Notes: generated by a model not told the origin, from the sequence alone. DNA of 57,181 nt from Janibacter anophelis NBRC 107843 (GCF_001570945.1 NZ_BCSQ01000017.1:1-57181); one strand, 5' to 3'. Positions 24,803-40,484 are shown, numbered from the stretch's first letter. Numbers and translations: made by a program.

Positions 24803-25660
24803 ATGTCCGAGCAGGCCGAGACCCCCGAGCCCCAGGACGAGGGCACGTCGAGCGTCATCGCCGCCGAGCAGGCCGAGCACGCTGCCCAGCCGCCGGCTGA
24901 CCTCCCTTCGTCCCAGGAGGCCGACGACGCCCGCGCGGCCGACGAGGCCCTCGAGGAGGCCGCCTCCGAGCAGTCCGACGAGGAGCAGGTGCTCGCCGCC
25001 GACGTCGACGAGGACGGCGACGTCCTCCCCGAGGACGCGGCCGACCCGGTCCAGGCGTTCAAGGACGACCTCGCCTCCAAGTTCGGCGACTGGTACGTCA
25101 TCCACACCTACGCGGGCTACGAGAACCGCGTGAAGCACAACCTCGAGACCCGTGTCGCGAACCTCGACATGGAGGACTACATCTTCGAGGTGGCCGTCAC
25201 GATCGACGAGGTCACCGAGATCAAGTCCGGCCAGAAGAAGGTGCGCAAGCAGCCGCGCATGCCCGGCTACGTGCTCGTGCGCATGGACCTCACCGACGAG
25301 TCGTGGGGCGCCGTGCGGCACACCCCGGGCGTCACCGGATTCGTCGGCAACGCGCACGACCCGGTGCCGCTGAGCCTCGACGAGGTCTACACGATGATCA
25401 AGCCGGCCGACCTGGAGAAGCCGGCTGCTGCCGCCGCTCCGTCGGGCGCCGCCGCGTCGACCGGCTCCTCGCCGGCCGCACCGATCGACGTCGACTTCGA
25501 GGTCGGCGAGTCCGTCACCGTCATGGACGGTCCCTTCGAGACGATGCCCGCGACGATCTCCGAGATCATCCCGGAGAGCCAGAAGCTCAAGGTCCTCGTC
25601 TCCATCTTCGGCCGGGAGACCCCGGTCGAGCTCGGCTTCCATCAGGTCGCAAAGCTCTGA
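24803..25660 (+). CDS. nusG: Transcription termination/antitermination factor NusG
   Basis: NusG of 285 aa. The first 90 residues are acidic and low-complexity ([18 protein letters not shown] and [17 protein letters not shown]), an extension usual in actinobacteria. The NGN domain starts at [15 protein letters not shown], and the RNAP-contacting segment [10 protein letters not shown] follows. A disordered Ala/Ser/Pro linker ([18 protein letters not shown]) precedes the KOW domain ([17 protein letters not shown]). The ATG at 24803 follows GAGGAAACAGG; the in-frame GTG at 24788 overlaps the ribosome binding site. It binds RNA polymerase beta prime and couples transcription with Rho and the ribosome. 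Confidence 0.96.
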   Translation: MSEQAETPEPQDEGTSSVIAAEQAEHAAQPPADLPSSQEADDARAADEALEEAASEQSDEEQVLAADVDEDGDVLPEDAADPVQAFKDDLASKFGDWYVIHTYAGYENRVKHNLETRVANLDMEDYIFEVAVTIDEVTEIKSGQKKVRKQPRMPGYVLVRMDLTDESWGAVRHTPGVTGFVGNAHDPVPLSLDEVYTMIKPADLEKPAAAAAPSGAAASTGSSPAAPIDVDFEVGESVTVMDGPFETMPATISEIIPESQKLKVLVSIFGRETPVELGFHQVAKL

Positions 25661-25747
25661 TGGTCCGGTGCCGCCCACCGGCGGCACCACACTGCAACCG
25701 GGTCATCGCCCACGGCGTCGGCCCACGACAGGAAGTAGGAACACCGC

Positions 25748-26185
25748 ATGCCCCCCAAGCAGAAGAAGGTCTCCGGCTACATCAAGCTGCAGATCCAGGC
25801 CGGCGCCGCCACCCCGGCCCCGCCCGTCGGCCCGGCCCTGGGTCAGCACGGCGTCAACATCATGGAGTTCGTCAAGGCGTACAACGACGCCACGGCGGAC
25901 ATGCGCGGCAACGTCGTGCCGGTCGAGATCACGGTCTACGAGGACCGCTCGTTCACCTTCATCACCAAGACCCCGCCGGCCGCCGAGCTGATCAAGAAGG
26001 CCGCGGGCGTCAAGAAGGCCTCCGGTGAGCCGCACAAGGTCAAGGTCGCGTCGCTGACCAAGGACCAGGTCCGCGAGATCGCCGAGACCAAGATGCCCGA
26101 CCTCAACGCCAACGACATCGACGCCGCGATGAAGATCATCGCCGGCACCGCTCGTCAGATGGGCATCGAGACGCCCGGTATCTGA
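25748..26185 (+). CDS. rplK: 50S ribosomal protein L11
   Basis: L11, 145 aa, part of the GTPase-associated centre on 23S r[23 protein letters not shown] and [16 protein letters not shown] form the thiostrepton-contacting N-domain with conserved prolines, and the C-domain ends MGIETPGI. No substitution typical of thiopeptide resistance is obvious. GGAAGTAGGA precedes the start. Its last codons GGT ATC TGA recur as a GGTATCTGAC copy 79 bases downstream in the spacer. Confidence 0.98.
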   Translation: MPPKQKKVSGYIKLQIQAGAATPAPPVGPALGQHGVNIMEFVKAYNDATADMRGNVVPVEITVYEDRSFTFITKTPPAAELIKKAAGVKKASGEPHKVKVASLTKDQVREIAETKMPDLNANDIDAAMKIIAGTARQMGIETPGI

Positions 26186-26286
26186 CGACGGCGGGAGAAT
26201 CCGAGCGAGCGCCAGCGAGCGAGGCTCGGACCGCCGAGGAAGATGCCAGACAGCGGGTATCTGACCCCCGGGGATCTGATCCCCGG
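26177..26286 (+). other. rplK-rplA spacer with palindrome and repeats
   Basis: GGTATCTGAC occurs at 26177-26186 (the rplK terminus) and again at 26256-26265. CCGGGGATC (26268-26276) and GATCCCCGG (26278-26286) form a perfect nine-base inverted repeat around one T. Between them CCGAGC and GCTCGG (about 26200-26229) flank a GCGAGCGCCAGCGAGCGAG run. The spacer is 168 bases, long for the L11-L1 pair, and could hold an L1-responsive element or a processing stem; no gene is seen in it. Confidence 0.5.
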
Positions 26287-26353
26287 AGCACCACCCCCGT
26301 GGGAGGGCCGGCGCTGGCCCGCACCACACCTCCACCACCACCAAGGAGCACTC

Positions 26354-27079
26354 ATGAAGCGCAGCAAGAGCTACCGGGCCGCAGCCGAGAAGATCGACCG
26401 CGACGTCGCCTACGCCCCCCTCGAGGCCATCCGCCTCGCCAAGGAGGGCGCGAAGAAGTCCTACGACGAGACCGTCGAGGTCGTCTTCCGCCTCGGCATC
26501 GACCCCCGCAAGGCCGACCAGATGGTCCGCGGCACGGTCAACCTGCCCCACGGCACCGGCAAGACCGCCCGCGTCCTCGTCTTCGCCAACGGTGACAAGG
26601 CCGACGCCGCCCGCGAGGCCGGCGCCGACTTCGTCGGGTCCGACGACATGCTGGAGAAGGTCCAGGGCGGCTGGATGGACTTCGACGCCGTCGTCGCCAC
26701 CCCGGACCTCATGGGCAAGGTCGGTCGTCTCGGCAAGGTCCTCGGTCCCCGCGGCCTCATGCCCAACCCCAAGACGGGCACCGTCACGATGGACACGGCC
26801 AAGGCCGTCTCCGACATCAAGGGCGGCAAGATCGAGTTCCGCAACGACAAGCACGCCAACCTGCACTTCATCATCGGCAAGGCGAGCTTCGACGAGAAGC
26901 AGCTCGTGGAGAACTACGGCGCCGCGCTGGAGGAGATCCTGCGTCTGAAGCCGTCCGCCTCCAAGGGCAGCTACATCACCAAGGCCGTGCTGAGCACGAC
27001 GATGGGCCCGGGCATCACGCTCGACGCCTCGCGGACCAAGAACCTCCTCGAGGAGTCCGCCGCGGTCGCCGCCGAGTGA
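26354..27079 (+). CDS. rplA: 50S ribosomal protein L1
   Basis: L1, 241 aa, L1-stalk protein that binds 23S rRNA and, in many bacteria, the leader of its own operon. [20 protein letters not shown] is the usual actinobacterial start; [36 protein letters not shown] and [10 protein letters not shown] are family motifs. ATG with AAGGAG upstream. In-frame codons extend far upstream into the spacer but that part is not L1-like. Confidence 0.98.
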   Translation: MKRSKSYRAAAEKIDRDVAYAPLEAIRLAKEGAKKSYDETVEVVFRLGIDPRKADQMVRGTVNLPHGTGKTARVLVFANGDKADAAREAGADFVGSDDMLEKVQGGWMDFDAVVATPDLMGKVGRLGKVLGPRGLMPNPKTGTVTMDTAKAVSDIKGGKIEFRNDKHANLHFIIGKASFDEKQLVENYGAALEEILRLKPSASKGSYITKAVLSTTMGPGITLDASRTKNLLEESAAVAAE

Positions 27080-27092
27080 CCTGAGCACCCGT

Positions 27093-27134
27093 TGGTCGAG
27101 GTGCGAGGCCGTCCGCGGCCGAGTCTCGAGACCA
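27093..27134. repeat. REP-like palindromic element
   Basis: TGGTCGAG (27093-27100) and CTCGAGACCA (27125-27134) are inverted; between them GGCCG/CGGCC forms a second stem. The 3' side contains GTCTCGAGACCA. It resembles intergenic palindromes frequent in Micrococcales/Nocardioides genomes, and a related element with the same GTCTCGA flank is at 44041. It sits between rplA and its terminator. Confidence 0.6.
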
Positions 27135-27136
27135 TA

Positions 27137-27177
27137 CGAAGGGGGCCGCTTCCCGATCCGGGAGGCGGCCCCCTTCG
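27137..27177 (+). terminator. Strong terminator after rplA
   Basis: CGAAGGGGGCCGC and GCGGCCCCCTTCG pair perfectly with an inner TCCCG/CGGGA stem around AT. It ends the secE-rplA transcript so rplJ must use its own promoter. Confidence 0.85.
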
Positions 27178-27235
27178 TGTCTCGTCGCTGGAGCTCCTCG
27201 AACCTCAGGGCGGCGCCTTCGTGTCTCGTCGCCGG
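27172..27235 (+). repeat. 20-bp direct repeat
   Basis: CCTTCGTGTCTCGTCGCTGG at 27172-27191 recurs at 27216-27235 with one mismatch; the first copy overlaps the 3' arm of the preceding terminator. Period 44 bases. Probably a duplication in non-coding DNA upstream of the rplJ promoter. Confidence 0.6.
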
Positions 27236-27237
27236 AT

Positions 27238-27267
27238 TTGGAGCACGCGACCGACCTGCCGTACGCT
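27238..27267 (+). promoter_or_regulatory. rplJ promoter
   Basis: TTGGAG (27238-27243), 18-base spacer, TACGCT (27262-27267). It lies after the terminator and repeats of rplA, giving a leader of about 185 nt before the rplJ start. Same TTGgan-N18-TAnnnT pattern as the rpoB and rpsL promoters. Confidence 0.6.
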
Positions 27268-27274
27268 GATCCAC

Positions 27275-27460
27275 GACCATTGACCGCCGGTTGCCGCATC
27301 TGCTCGCAGGGACGGCTGAAGGTTCCGCGAGAGCGGGCGACCCGCGCAGGCCACAGACGCTGACCGCACCATTGGTGCGTGTCCTGGAGTCCCGTGCCTG
27401 CGCCGGGGCTCCTTTTCTCGTCTCGGGCCCCGGTGGCACCACACGAGAAGGGAGGCCCGC
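27275..27460 (+). ncRNA. L10-type leader of rplJ-rplL with an attenuator
   Basis: Untranslated leader of about 185 nt between the promoter and rplJ, in the position of the widespread L10 leader that binds the L10(L12) complex for autoregulation. It contains GGAGTCCCG (27386-27394) and CGGGGCTCC (27404-27412) followed by TTTT, an intrinsic terminator with a U-run that is rare in this GC-rich DNA, followed by GGGCCCCGG and the AAGGGAGG ribosome binding site. Leader identity is inferred from position; the hairpin is read directly. Confidence 0.6.
27386..27416 (+). terminator. Putative attenuator in the rplJ leader
   Basis: GGAG-T-CCCG and CGGG-G-CTCC form a stem around TGCCTGCGCC, followed immediately by TTTT. 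The upstream sequence GCACCATTGGTGC (about 27367-27379) is itself a palindrome and could be an alternative, anti-terminating fold. Confidence 0.55.
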
Positions 27461-28078
27461 ATGGCGAACGCCGAGAAGGACGCCGTCATTGCCGACATGG
27501 CGGAGAAGTTCCGCACGTCGAGCGCGGCCGTCATCACGGAGTACCGCGGTCTGACCGTGGCGCAGCTCGGCGAGCTGCGCAGCAAGCTCCGTGGCAACGC
27601 CACCTACTCCGTGGTGAAGAACACGCTGACCGAGCGCGCTGCCAAGGAGGCGGGCGTCGAGGCCGCCTTCGAGGGCCAGCTCGTCGGTCCCAACGCGATC
27701 GCCTTCGTCGAGGGCGACCCCGTCGAGGCCGCCAAGGGTCTGCGTGACTTCGCCAAGGACAACCCCCTCCTGGTGATCAAGGGTGGGCTCCTCGACGGGA
27801 ACCCGCTCACGCCGGAGGACATCGAGAAGCTCGCGAAGCTGGAGTCGCGCGAGGTTCTCCTGGGCAAGCTTGCTGGCGCCATGAAGGCCCAGCTCACCCA
27901 GGCCGCGTACCTCTTCAACGCGCCGCTCGCGCAGACGGCTCGCGTCGTCGACGCGCTGCGCGCGAAGGTCGAGGAGCAGGGCCCGGTCGCGACCGACGCC
28001 CCCGCTGCGGACACCGAGGAGCCGGCTGCGGCCGACGCCTCCACCGAGACCACCCCCGAGGGTGGCGACGAGGCCTGA
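27461..28078 (+). CDS. rplJ: 50S ribosomal protein L10
   Basis: L10, 205 aa, base of the ribosomal stalk that carries the L7/L12 dimers. [18 protein letters not shown] is the N-terminal rRNA-binding motif and [15 protein letters not shown] follows. The final 30 residues form an acidic Ala/Glu/Thr tail, an actinobacterial extension beyond the L12-binding helix. AAGGGAGG precedes the ATG. It is separately promoted and followed by rplL after 71 bases. Confidence 0.97.
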   Translation: MANAEKDAVIADMAEKFRTSSAAVITEYRGLTVAQLGELRSKLRGNATYSVVKNTLTERAAKEAGVEAAFEGQLVGPNAIAFVEGDPVEAAKGLRDFAKDNPLLVIKGGLLDGNPLTPEDIEKLAKLESREVLLGKLAGAMKAQLTQAAYLFNAPLAQTARVVDALRAKVEEQGPVATDAPAADTEEPAAADASTETTPEGGDEA

Positions 28079-28149
28079 GGCATCCGCCTCGAGCCACTGC
28101 ATTTCCCCGCCACTCACGGCACACACGTTCAAGAGAAAGGACGCCCATC

Positions 28150-28542
28150 ATGGCGAAGCTCAGCACCGACGAGCTCCTTGAGGCCTTCAAGGAGATGACC
28201 CTCATCGAGCTCTCCGAGTTCGTGAAGCAGTTCGAGGAGACCTTCGAGGTCACCGCCGCGGCCCCGGTTGCCGTCGCGGGTGCCGCCCCGGCCGCCGGTG
28301 GCGACGCCGGTGGCGACGCCGCCGCCGAGCAGGACGAGTTCGACGTCATCCTGGCCGCCGCTGGCGACAAGAAGATCCAGGTCATCAAGGAGGTCCGCGC
28401 GCTCACGAGCCTCGGCCTCAAGGAGGCCAAGGACCTCGTCGACGGCGCTCCCAAGCCCGTCCTGGAGAAGGTCGACAAGGAGGCCGCCGACAAGGCCAAG
28501 GAGGCCCTCGAGGGCGCCGGCGCCACCGTCGAGCTCAAGTGA
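28150..28542 (+). CDS. rplL: 50S ribosomal protein L7/L12
   Basis: Stalk protein of 130 aa, present in multiple dimers, recruiting translation factor GTPases. N-terminal dimerisation domain ([20 protein letters not shown]), flexible Ala/Gly hinge (residues about 38-60), and C-terminal domain with [20 protein letters not shown], the factor-binding helices. AGAAAGGA precedes the ATG. Confidence 0.98.
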   Translation: MAKLSTDELLEAFKEMTLIELSEFVKQFEETFEVTAAAPVAVAGAAPAAGGDAGGDAAAEQDEFDVILAAAGDKKIQVIKEVRALTSLGLKEAKDLVDGAPKPVLEKVDKEAADKAKEALEGAGATVELK

Positions 28543-28574
28543 TCTCCGCCCGTCTCTGACGGGCACGGATCTGC

Positions 28575-28614
28575 CGAAGGGCGGGTCGCACCTCATGGTG
28601 CGGCCCGCCCTTCG
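28575..28614 (+). terminator. Terminator after rplL
   Basis: CGAAGGGCGGG and CCCGCCCTTCG with an inner CGCACC/GGTGCG stem and CAT-type loop: a perfect long hairpin. It ends the rplJL transcript, so rpoB is not read through from rplL as it is in E. coli. Confidence 0.85.
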
Positions 28615-28621
28615 TCGTGCT

Positions 28622-28731
28622 CCCGTTCGTCGACGTCGTCGCGCACTTTCGCCCGCCCCGTTCGTCGAGGAGGTCGCGCAGTACCCCGCCCGTTCGTCGA
28701 GGAGGTCGCGCAGCGACCGTCTCGAGACGCC
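28622..28731. repeat. Three imperfect tandem repeats (about 33-35 bp)
   Basis: Units start CCCGTTCGTCGA at 28622, 28657 and 28689. Units 2 and 3 share CCCGTTCGTCGAGGAGGTCG plus CGCAG; unit 1 has diverged (CGACGTCGTCGCGCA). The last unit runs into GGTCGC-GCA-GCGACC followed by GTCTCGAGACG, the same 3' flank as the palindromic elements at 27093 and 44041. Non-coding, between rplL and the convergent phospholipase-like gene. Confidence 0.6.
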
Positions 28732-28734
28732 GTG

Positions 28735-29991
28735 TCAGAGCAGCGGACGCCAGGGGGAGAGGATGCCCTCGCTCACGCGGGCGATGAGCGGCCGGCGGGT
28801 CCACTCCTCGAGCGTCAGCTCGGTGCAGTTGCCGGAGTCGAGGTCGAAGATCTCCTCCATGCGCCGCGCGACATCAGCATCGAGGATCTCCATGTTGACC
28901 TCGTAGTTGCCCGCGAGGCTCAACCGGTCGATGTTGGCGGTACCGATCGTCGACCAGACGCCGTCGATCGTCGCGGTCTTGGCGTGGACCATCGCGTTCT
29001 CGAAGCGCAGCAGCCGCACGCCGCCCTTGAGCAGGCGCTCGTAGGTCACCCGGCTCAACCAGTCGGCGACGATGTGGTTGCTGAAGTGCGGGACGATCAG
29101 TCGCACGTCGACGCCACGCTGGGCCGCCTGGACGAGGCTGCGGACGAAGGCGTCGTCCGGGATGAGGTAGGCGGTCGTGAGCCACACGCGGGTGTCGGCC
29201 CGGTCGATCGCCTCGAGGTACATGTTGCGGATCGGGTAGACCATGTCGGCCGGCAGGTTGCGGTGGACCCGCATGTCGCGGCTCCACGTGCGCCGAGCCG
29301 GCTGGGGGAGGGGCGGCTTGCCGCCGTAGTGGTTCCAGTAGTCGACGAACGCGTTCTCCAGCTCGACGACCATGTCCCCCGCGAACCGGGCGTGTGTGTC
29401 GCGCCACCGGTTGGCGTAGTCCTGACCGATGTTGTACCCGCCGATGTAGGCGGCGGTGCGGTCGACGACGAGGAGCTTGCGGTGGTTGCGCCCCCAGTGG
29501 CTGGGGAAGAAGAACTTCAGGCCGCCGGTCACGAGGGGGTGGCGCTTGACGTGGATGCCGGCGGGGAGCCCATCGTAGAACTCCTTGGGCACGACGAGGT
29601 TGGCGAAGGAGTCGAAGACGACGTAGACCTGCACGCCGCGCTCGTGGGCCTCGATGAGGGCCTGCCGGAAGCGCTCGCCGACGGCGTCGCCCTTCCAGAT
29701 GTAGGTCTCGAAGTAGATCCGGGAGGTCGCCGAGGCGATGTCGGCGAGCATGTCCTCGAAGAGGTGCTCGCCGAAGGTGTAGATGCTCACCTCGCCGCCG
29801 TTGACCGCCAGCGGCTCGCCGGGCCGGTGCGGGAACTCCCGGTCGGGGCGGTCCTTGCGGCGCACGCTGTCGAAGACGAGCAGCCCTGCGACAGTGGCCA
29901 GCTGGGTCGCGAGCGTCCCGGCGGCCACCCGGCGGACCGCGCGGCGCACGTCACGGCGCCGGCGTCGGCGGCGAGCGGAGCGCAGGTCCAT
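28735..29991 (-). CDS. Phospholipase D-type / cardiolipin synthase-like protein
   Basis: Membrane-anchored PLD superfamily enzyme of 418 aa. An extremely Arg-rich start ([18 protein letters not shown]) precedes one hydrophobic helix (about residues 24-42). Both HKD motifs are intact: His170-Lys172-Asp177 in [17 protein letters not shown] and His336-Lys338-Asp343 in [16 protein letters not shown]. This is the architecture of bacterial cardiolipin synthases (Cls), which join phosphatidylglycerols or CDP-diacylglycerol; other PLD activities cannot be excluded. It lies opposite to the ribosomal genes, between the rplL terminator and the rpoB promoter. Confidence 0.88.
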   Translation of the reverse strand: MDLRSARRRRRRRDVRRAVRRVAAGTLATQLATVAGLLVFDSVRRKDRPDREFPHRPGEPLAVNGGEVSIYTFGEHLFEDMLADIASATSRIYFETYIWKGDAVGERFRQALIEAHERGVQVYVVFDSFANLVVPKEFYDGLPAGIHVKRHPLVTGGLKFFFPSHWGRNHRKLLVVDRTAAYIGGYNIGQDYANRWRDTHARFAGDMVVELENAFVDYWNHYGGKPPLPQPARRTWSRDMRVHRNLPADMVYPIRNMYLEAIDRADTRVWLTTAYLIPDDAFVRSLVQAAQRGVDVRLIVPHFSNHIVADWLSRVTYERLLKGGVRLLRFENAMVHAKTATIDGVWSTIGTANIDRLSLAGNYEVNMEILDADVARRMEEIFDLDSGNCTELTLEEWTRRPLIARVSEGILSPWRPLL

Positions 29992-30350
29992 GGGCCCACA
30001 CTAAGGGGGCCCGGGACCACGGCGGCGAAGGGAGTCCGCGTCGCGACCCGCCGGGGACGCACCTTGACGTCGGTGCCCGCGTGATCCATCCTCATGGCGT
30101 CGATCGATCCGGCGCCGCCCCCCTCGCGGGCGTCGCGTCGCGGACCACCGTCGAGCCGTCGGCTCGACCGGGTTGGACACTCGTGTCTCGTGCGTCTATG
30201 CTGTCGCTTTGCGCTGCCCTATTCCTGTCGACGACCTGCCGGAACGCTCCGATCCCCTCAGTGCAGAGGTGTGCTGAGCGCTCCGAGAGGCGTGGTCAGG
30301 AGACCCCCGTGGCGCCGCCCGACCCTCAAGGCCCGTGGAAGGATCCATCC
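29992..30350 (+). other. rpoB upstream region
   Basis: The 359 bases between the phospholipase-like start and rpoB contain no gene that I would support. They hold a CGAAGGG heptamer (about 30025), the rpoB promoter at 30173 and a leader of about 140 nt with GC-rich stems (for example TGAGCGCTC at 30272-30280). Short open frames here lack ribosome binding sites and family resemblance. Confidence 0.6.
30173..30202 (+). promoter_or_regulatory. rpoB promoter
   Basis: TTGGAC (30173-30178), 18 bases, TATGCT (30197-30202), a strong sigma-70-type match. The transcript would start about 30209 and reach the TTG start of rpoB after about 140 nt. Independent promotion fits the terminator after rplL and the opposite-strand gene between them. 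Confidence 0.65.
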
Positions 30351-33833
<3,483 letters not shown>

Positions 33834-33964
33834 CCCTCAGGGGGCGCACGTCCTGACCTGCGCCCCCTGAGCAGCCCCACCACGCCCCGCGTTCGCCCGT
33901 CGCGATCGCCACGGGCCACAGAACTTATCGAGTCATCCTCGACAACGAGAGAAGGAAGCACGAA

Positions 33965-37846
<3,882 letters not shown>

Positions 37847-37863
37847 GTCACCTCGTCCCACGA

Positions 37864-37904
37864 CGAAGGGGGGCGCGCCGCGATCGCGGCGCGCCCCCCC
37901 TTCG
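37864..37904 (+). terminator. Strong terminator after rpoC
   Basis: CGAAGGGGGGCGCGCCGCG and CGCGGCGCGCCCCCCCTTCG form an almost perfect palindrome around AT, one extra C on the 3' side. Shuts off rpoBC before the HU gene. Confidence 0.88.
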
Positions 37905-38031
37905 CCTGTGGTACGGACGTGACGGATGTGGTCACCGAGGGGCGTCGACCCACCAGATCGCCGGAAAATCAAGGGAAACACGCCGGGGCACCAGTCGACG
38001 AGGGCCCGGTGTTCGTGGTTGATTGGTCCCT

Positions 38032-38046
38032 GTTCGATCTACGAAC
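38032..38046 (+). promoter_or_regulatory. Inverted repeat upstream of the HU gene
   Basis: GTTCG (38032-38036) and CGAAC (38042-38046) around ATCTA, 20 bases before the start codon. TTGATT at 38019 could be a -35, but no convincing -10 lies at proper spacing. The dyad may be an operator; identity unknown. Confidence 0.35.
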
Positions 38047-38066
38047 TTCACAGATGGAGATCCCAC

Positions 38067-38342
38067 ATGAACAAGTCTGAGCTCGCCAGCGCCGTCGCCG
38101 AGAAGGCCGGCGTCTCCGCCTCCGCGGCGTCCGAGGTCATCACCGCCCTGCAGGCGGTCCTGTCCGAGTCGGTCGCCAAGGGCGAGAAGGTCACCGTCCC
38201 CGGCTTCTTCAGCCTCGAGCGCGTCGAGCGCAAGGAGCGCAAGGGCCGCAACCCGCAGTCGGGCGAGGAGATGACCATCCCCGGTGGCTACGCCGCCAAG
38301 CTCTCCGCCGGCAGCGCCCTCAAGGCCGCCGCGAAGGGCTGA
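38067..38342 (+). CDS. hup: Nucleoid-associated protein HU
   Basis: HU-family histone-like DNA-binding protein of 91 aa. MNKSELASAVAEKAGVSASA starts the dimerisation helices, VTVPGFFSLERVERKERKGR is the beta arm entry, and NPQSGEEMTIP reaches the tip. It has no Lys/Ala-rich C-terminal tail, so it is the short HU form rather than the long mycobacterial HupB. AUG preceded by AGATGGAGA. Free-standing transcription unit between rpoC and a membrane protein gene. Confidence 0.95.
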   Translation: MNKSELASAVAEKAGVSASAASEVITALQAVLSESVAKGEKVTVPGFFSLERVERKERKGRNPQSGEEMTIPGGYAAKLSAGSALKAAAKG

Positions 38343-38358
38343 ACCACGGCCCACTGAC

Positions 38359-38391
38359 CGAAGGCGCCGTCCCACGGGGGCGGCGCCTTCG
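38359..38391 (+). terminator. Terminator after the HU gene
   Basis: CGAAGGCGCCG and CGGCGCCTTCG with loop TCCCACGGGGG. Confidence 0.8.
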
Positions 38392-38424
38392 GCGTGCACG
38401 GACGTCATGGGAGAGGATGAGCGC

Positions 38425-38706
38425 ATGAGCGAGGAGCAACGGGACCAGCCGATGTCGGTGCGGGCCACCGCGGGTCGGTGGGCCTTGGGCACCCTGCTCG
38501 CGATCGGGGCCGTCGTGCTGCTGCTCAAGCCGGGAGGCGTCAGCAAGCTCATCGCGCTGGTGCTCGCGGCGGCAGCCGTGACGACCTTCGCCCGGCGGTC
38601 GCGCAGCGACGCGACCATCGTCACCGTCGTGCTGCTCCTCGTGGCCGGGTTCTACCTCGTCGCCTTCCTCAGCGGCAACAGCTCCTGGATCACGGACCGG
38701 TACTGA
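38425..38706 (+). CDS. Small membrane protein of unknown function
   Basis: Protein of 93 aa with three hydrophobic stretches ([26 protein letters not shown] and [18 protein letters not shown]), so two or three membrane helices, and a short hydrophilic N-terminus. GAGAGGA lies eight bases before the ATG. Not recognised. Its TGA overlaps the ATG of the acetyltransferase gene, so the two are coupled, and it probably belongs to the same transcript. Confidence 0.7.
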   Translation: MSEEQRDQPMSVRATAGRWALGTLLAIGAVVLLLKPGGVSKLIALVLAAAAVTTFARRSRSDATIVTVVLLLVAGFYLVAFLSGNSSWITDRY

Positions 38707-39233
38707 TGCGCGACGACCTCATCATCCGCCGGGAGGACCCGGGCGACGTCCGGCCGACCGAGCAGCTGCACGACGCAGCCTTCGGCATCCCGCAGGGGCG
38801 CAGCGAGTCCATCGAGCGGGAGCTGCTCCGCGGCCTGCGCGCGGACGGGTCGGTCATCGACGAGCTGACCTTCGTCGCCGAGCTCGACGACGAGGTCGTC
38901 GGTCACGTCGTGTGCAGCCGCGCGAGCCTGGCGGGGCAGCCGTCCGTCGGTCTCGGTCCGATCGGCGTGCGGCCCGACCTGCAGCAGCAGGGCATCGGGG
39001 CGGCTCTGCTCATGGCGGTCGTCGCGAGCGCCGACCGCATCGGCGAGCCGGCCCTCGTGCTGCTCGGCGATCCGGAGTACTACGGCTTCTTCGGCTTTGT
39101 CCCCGCGGCGGTCCTGGGCATCGGCGCCCCCGGGCCATGGCAGGAGCACTTCCAGGCCCTGACCCTGCGCGCGTGGCGCCCCGAGATGGCCGGGCCGTTC
39201 CGCTACGCACCGGCCTTCGAGCGCCTGACCTGA
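38706..39233 (+). CDS. GNAT family N-acetyltransferase
   Basis: GNAT acetyltransferase of 175 aa, similar in layout to the YhbS group. The acetyl-CoA loop is [20 protein letters not shown] (R/Q-x-x-G-x-G/A), preceded by strand LGPIGV, and followed by [20 protein letters not shown]. Substrate unknown. Overlaps the small membrane protein gene by one base of the stop. Not obviously linked to translation. Confidence 0.88.
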   Translation: MRDDLIIRREDPGDVRPTEQLHDAAFGIPQGRSESIERELLRGLRADGSVIDELTFVAELDDEVVGHVVCSRASLAGQPSVGLGPIGVRPDLQQQGIGAALLMAVVASADRIGEPALVLLGDPEYYGFFGFVPAAVLGIGAPGPWQEHFQALTLRAWRPEMAGPFRYAPAFERLT

Positions 39234-39554
39234 GCGCAAGCACGTCCGCGCGCCCGAGGCCAGTCGGCACGCCCGGGATACCGATTTGTGACGCTGCGGG
39301 GCGCGCCGGTATCGTTGATCAGCGTGCGTGGCACGGCTGTGCCGTGACGCGCGTCGAGGAGGGTCGGAGACGATCCGCCTCGCACCTCTCGCCGGGCGCC
39401 TCGGCACGGTCCTTCCGGGACCGGGCAGGGGAGTGCAGGGGAGAGCACCATCGGCGACACACCCGAGTGCGGGGGTCGCCGGTGGCATCCAAGGAGTGTC
39501 CGCCGGGTCCGCCCGGTGGGCGCAGACAACATCACCGACGTACGGAGACACAGG
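39234..39554 (+). other. rpsL upstream region
   Basis: The 321 bases contain the rpsL promoter at 39286 and a leader of about 230 nt. CACGG-CTGTG-CCGTG (about 39330) and other GC stems are visible, and GGAG at 39544 is the ribosome binding site. No gene is supported. Confidence 0.6.
39286..39315 (+). promoter_or_regulatory. rpsL-rpsG-fusA promoter
   Basis: TTGTGA (39286-39291), 18 bases, TATCGT (39310-39315). A strong stringent-type GC-rich discriminator follows the -10. Same N18 layout as at rplJ and rpoB. Confidence 0.6.
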
Positions 39555-39929
39555 TTGCCTACCATCAACCAGCTGGTGCGCAAGGGCCGGCAGGACAAGC
39601 CGTCCAAGGCCGCCACGCCTGCCCTCAAGGGCTCGCCGCAGCGCCGTGGCGTGTGCACGCGCGTGTACACCACCACCCCCAAGAAGCCGAACTCCGCCCT
39701 TCGCAAGGTCGCCCGTGTGCGCCTGACGAGCGGCATCGAGGTCACCGCCTACATCCCGGGTGTCGGCCACAACCTGCAGGAGCACTCCATCGTGCTCGTG
39801 CGTGGTGGTCGAGTGAAGGACCTCCCCGGTGTCCGTTACAAGATCGTCCGCGGGTCCCTCGACACCCAGGGTGTCAAGGGTCGTCAGCAGGCCCGCAGCC
39901 GTTACGGCGCCAAGAAGGAGAAGAAGTAA
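39555..39929 (+). CDS. rpsL: 30S ribosomal protein S12
   Basis: S12, 124 aa, decoding-centre protein. TTG start, GGAG at 39544-39547, reads [13 protein letters not shown]. The streptomycin-associated lysines in TPKKPNSA (Lys43 equivalent) and VKDLPGVRY (Lys88 equivalent) are wild type, so no streptomycin-resistance allele. The methylthio-Asp equivalent (Asp89) is present. Its stop overlaps rpsG. Confidence 0.98.
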   Translation: MPTINQLVRKGRQDKPSKAATPALKGSPQRRGVCTRVYTTTPKKPNSALRKVARVRLTSGIEVTAYIPGVGHNLQEHSIVLVRGGRVKDLPGVRYKIVRGSLDTQGVKGRQQARSRYGAKKEKK

Positions 39930-40399
39930 TGCCTCGCAAGGGTCCCGCCCCGAAGCGCCCGCTCGTCGTCGACCCGGTCTACCAGTCGCCGCTGGTCACC
40001 CAGCTGGTCAACAAGATCCTCCTCGACGGCAAGAAGTCCATCGCCGAGTCCATCGTCTACGACGCCCTCGAGGGTGTCCGTGACAAGACCGGCACGGACC
40101 CGGTCCAGACGCTCAAGCGCGCCCTGGACAACGTCCGCCCCTCCCTGGAGGTCAAGTCCCGCCGCGTCGGTGGTGCGACCTACCAGGTCCCGATCGAGGT
40201 CAAGCCGGCCCGCGCGACGACCCTGTCGCTGCGCTGGCTCGTCGGCTACGCCCGTCAGCGTCGCGAGAAGACGATGACCGAGCGCCTCATGAACGAGATC
40301 CTCGACGCGAGCAACGGCCTGGGTGCCGCGGTCAAGCGTCGCGAGGACACGCACAAGATGGCCGAGTCCAACAAGGCCTTCGCGCACTACCGCTGGTGA
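39929..40399 (+). CDS. rpsG: 30S ribosomal protein S7
   Basis: S7, 156 aa, primary binder of the 16S rRNA 3' domain. [20 protein letters not shown] and [20 protein letters not shown] are family segments; ends NKAFAHYRW. Translationally coupled to rpsL (TAATG overlap). Long in-frame codons upstream are rpsL read in another frame. Confidence 0.98.
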   Translation: MPRKGPAPKRPLVVDPVYQSPLVTQLVNKILLDGKKSIAESIVYDALEGVRDKTGTDPVQTLKRALDNVRPSLEVKSRRVGGATYQVPIEVKPARATTLSLRWLVGYARQRREKTMTERLMNEILDASNGLGAAVKRREDTHKMAESNKAFAHYRW

Positions 40400-40484
40400 C
40401 AGCAGGTCGGGGCCGGCCCACGCCGGCCCCGACCACCCGCCCGCCCGGGCAGACACGACCGCAACGAGCGAGATGAGATAACGA

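Noticed and set aside
38032-38046. SOS/LexA box before the HU gene
   Set aside because: The dyad is GTTCG-N5-CGAAC, the reverse orientation of the CGAAC-N4-GTTCG LexA consensus, and the gene is not an SOS gene.
39555-39929. Streptomycin-resistance allele of rpsL
   Set aside because: The Lys43 and Lys88 equivalents are wild type in TPKKPNSA and VKDLPGVRY.
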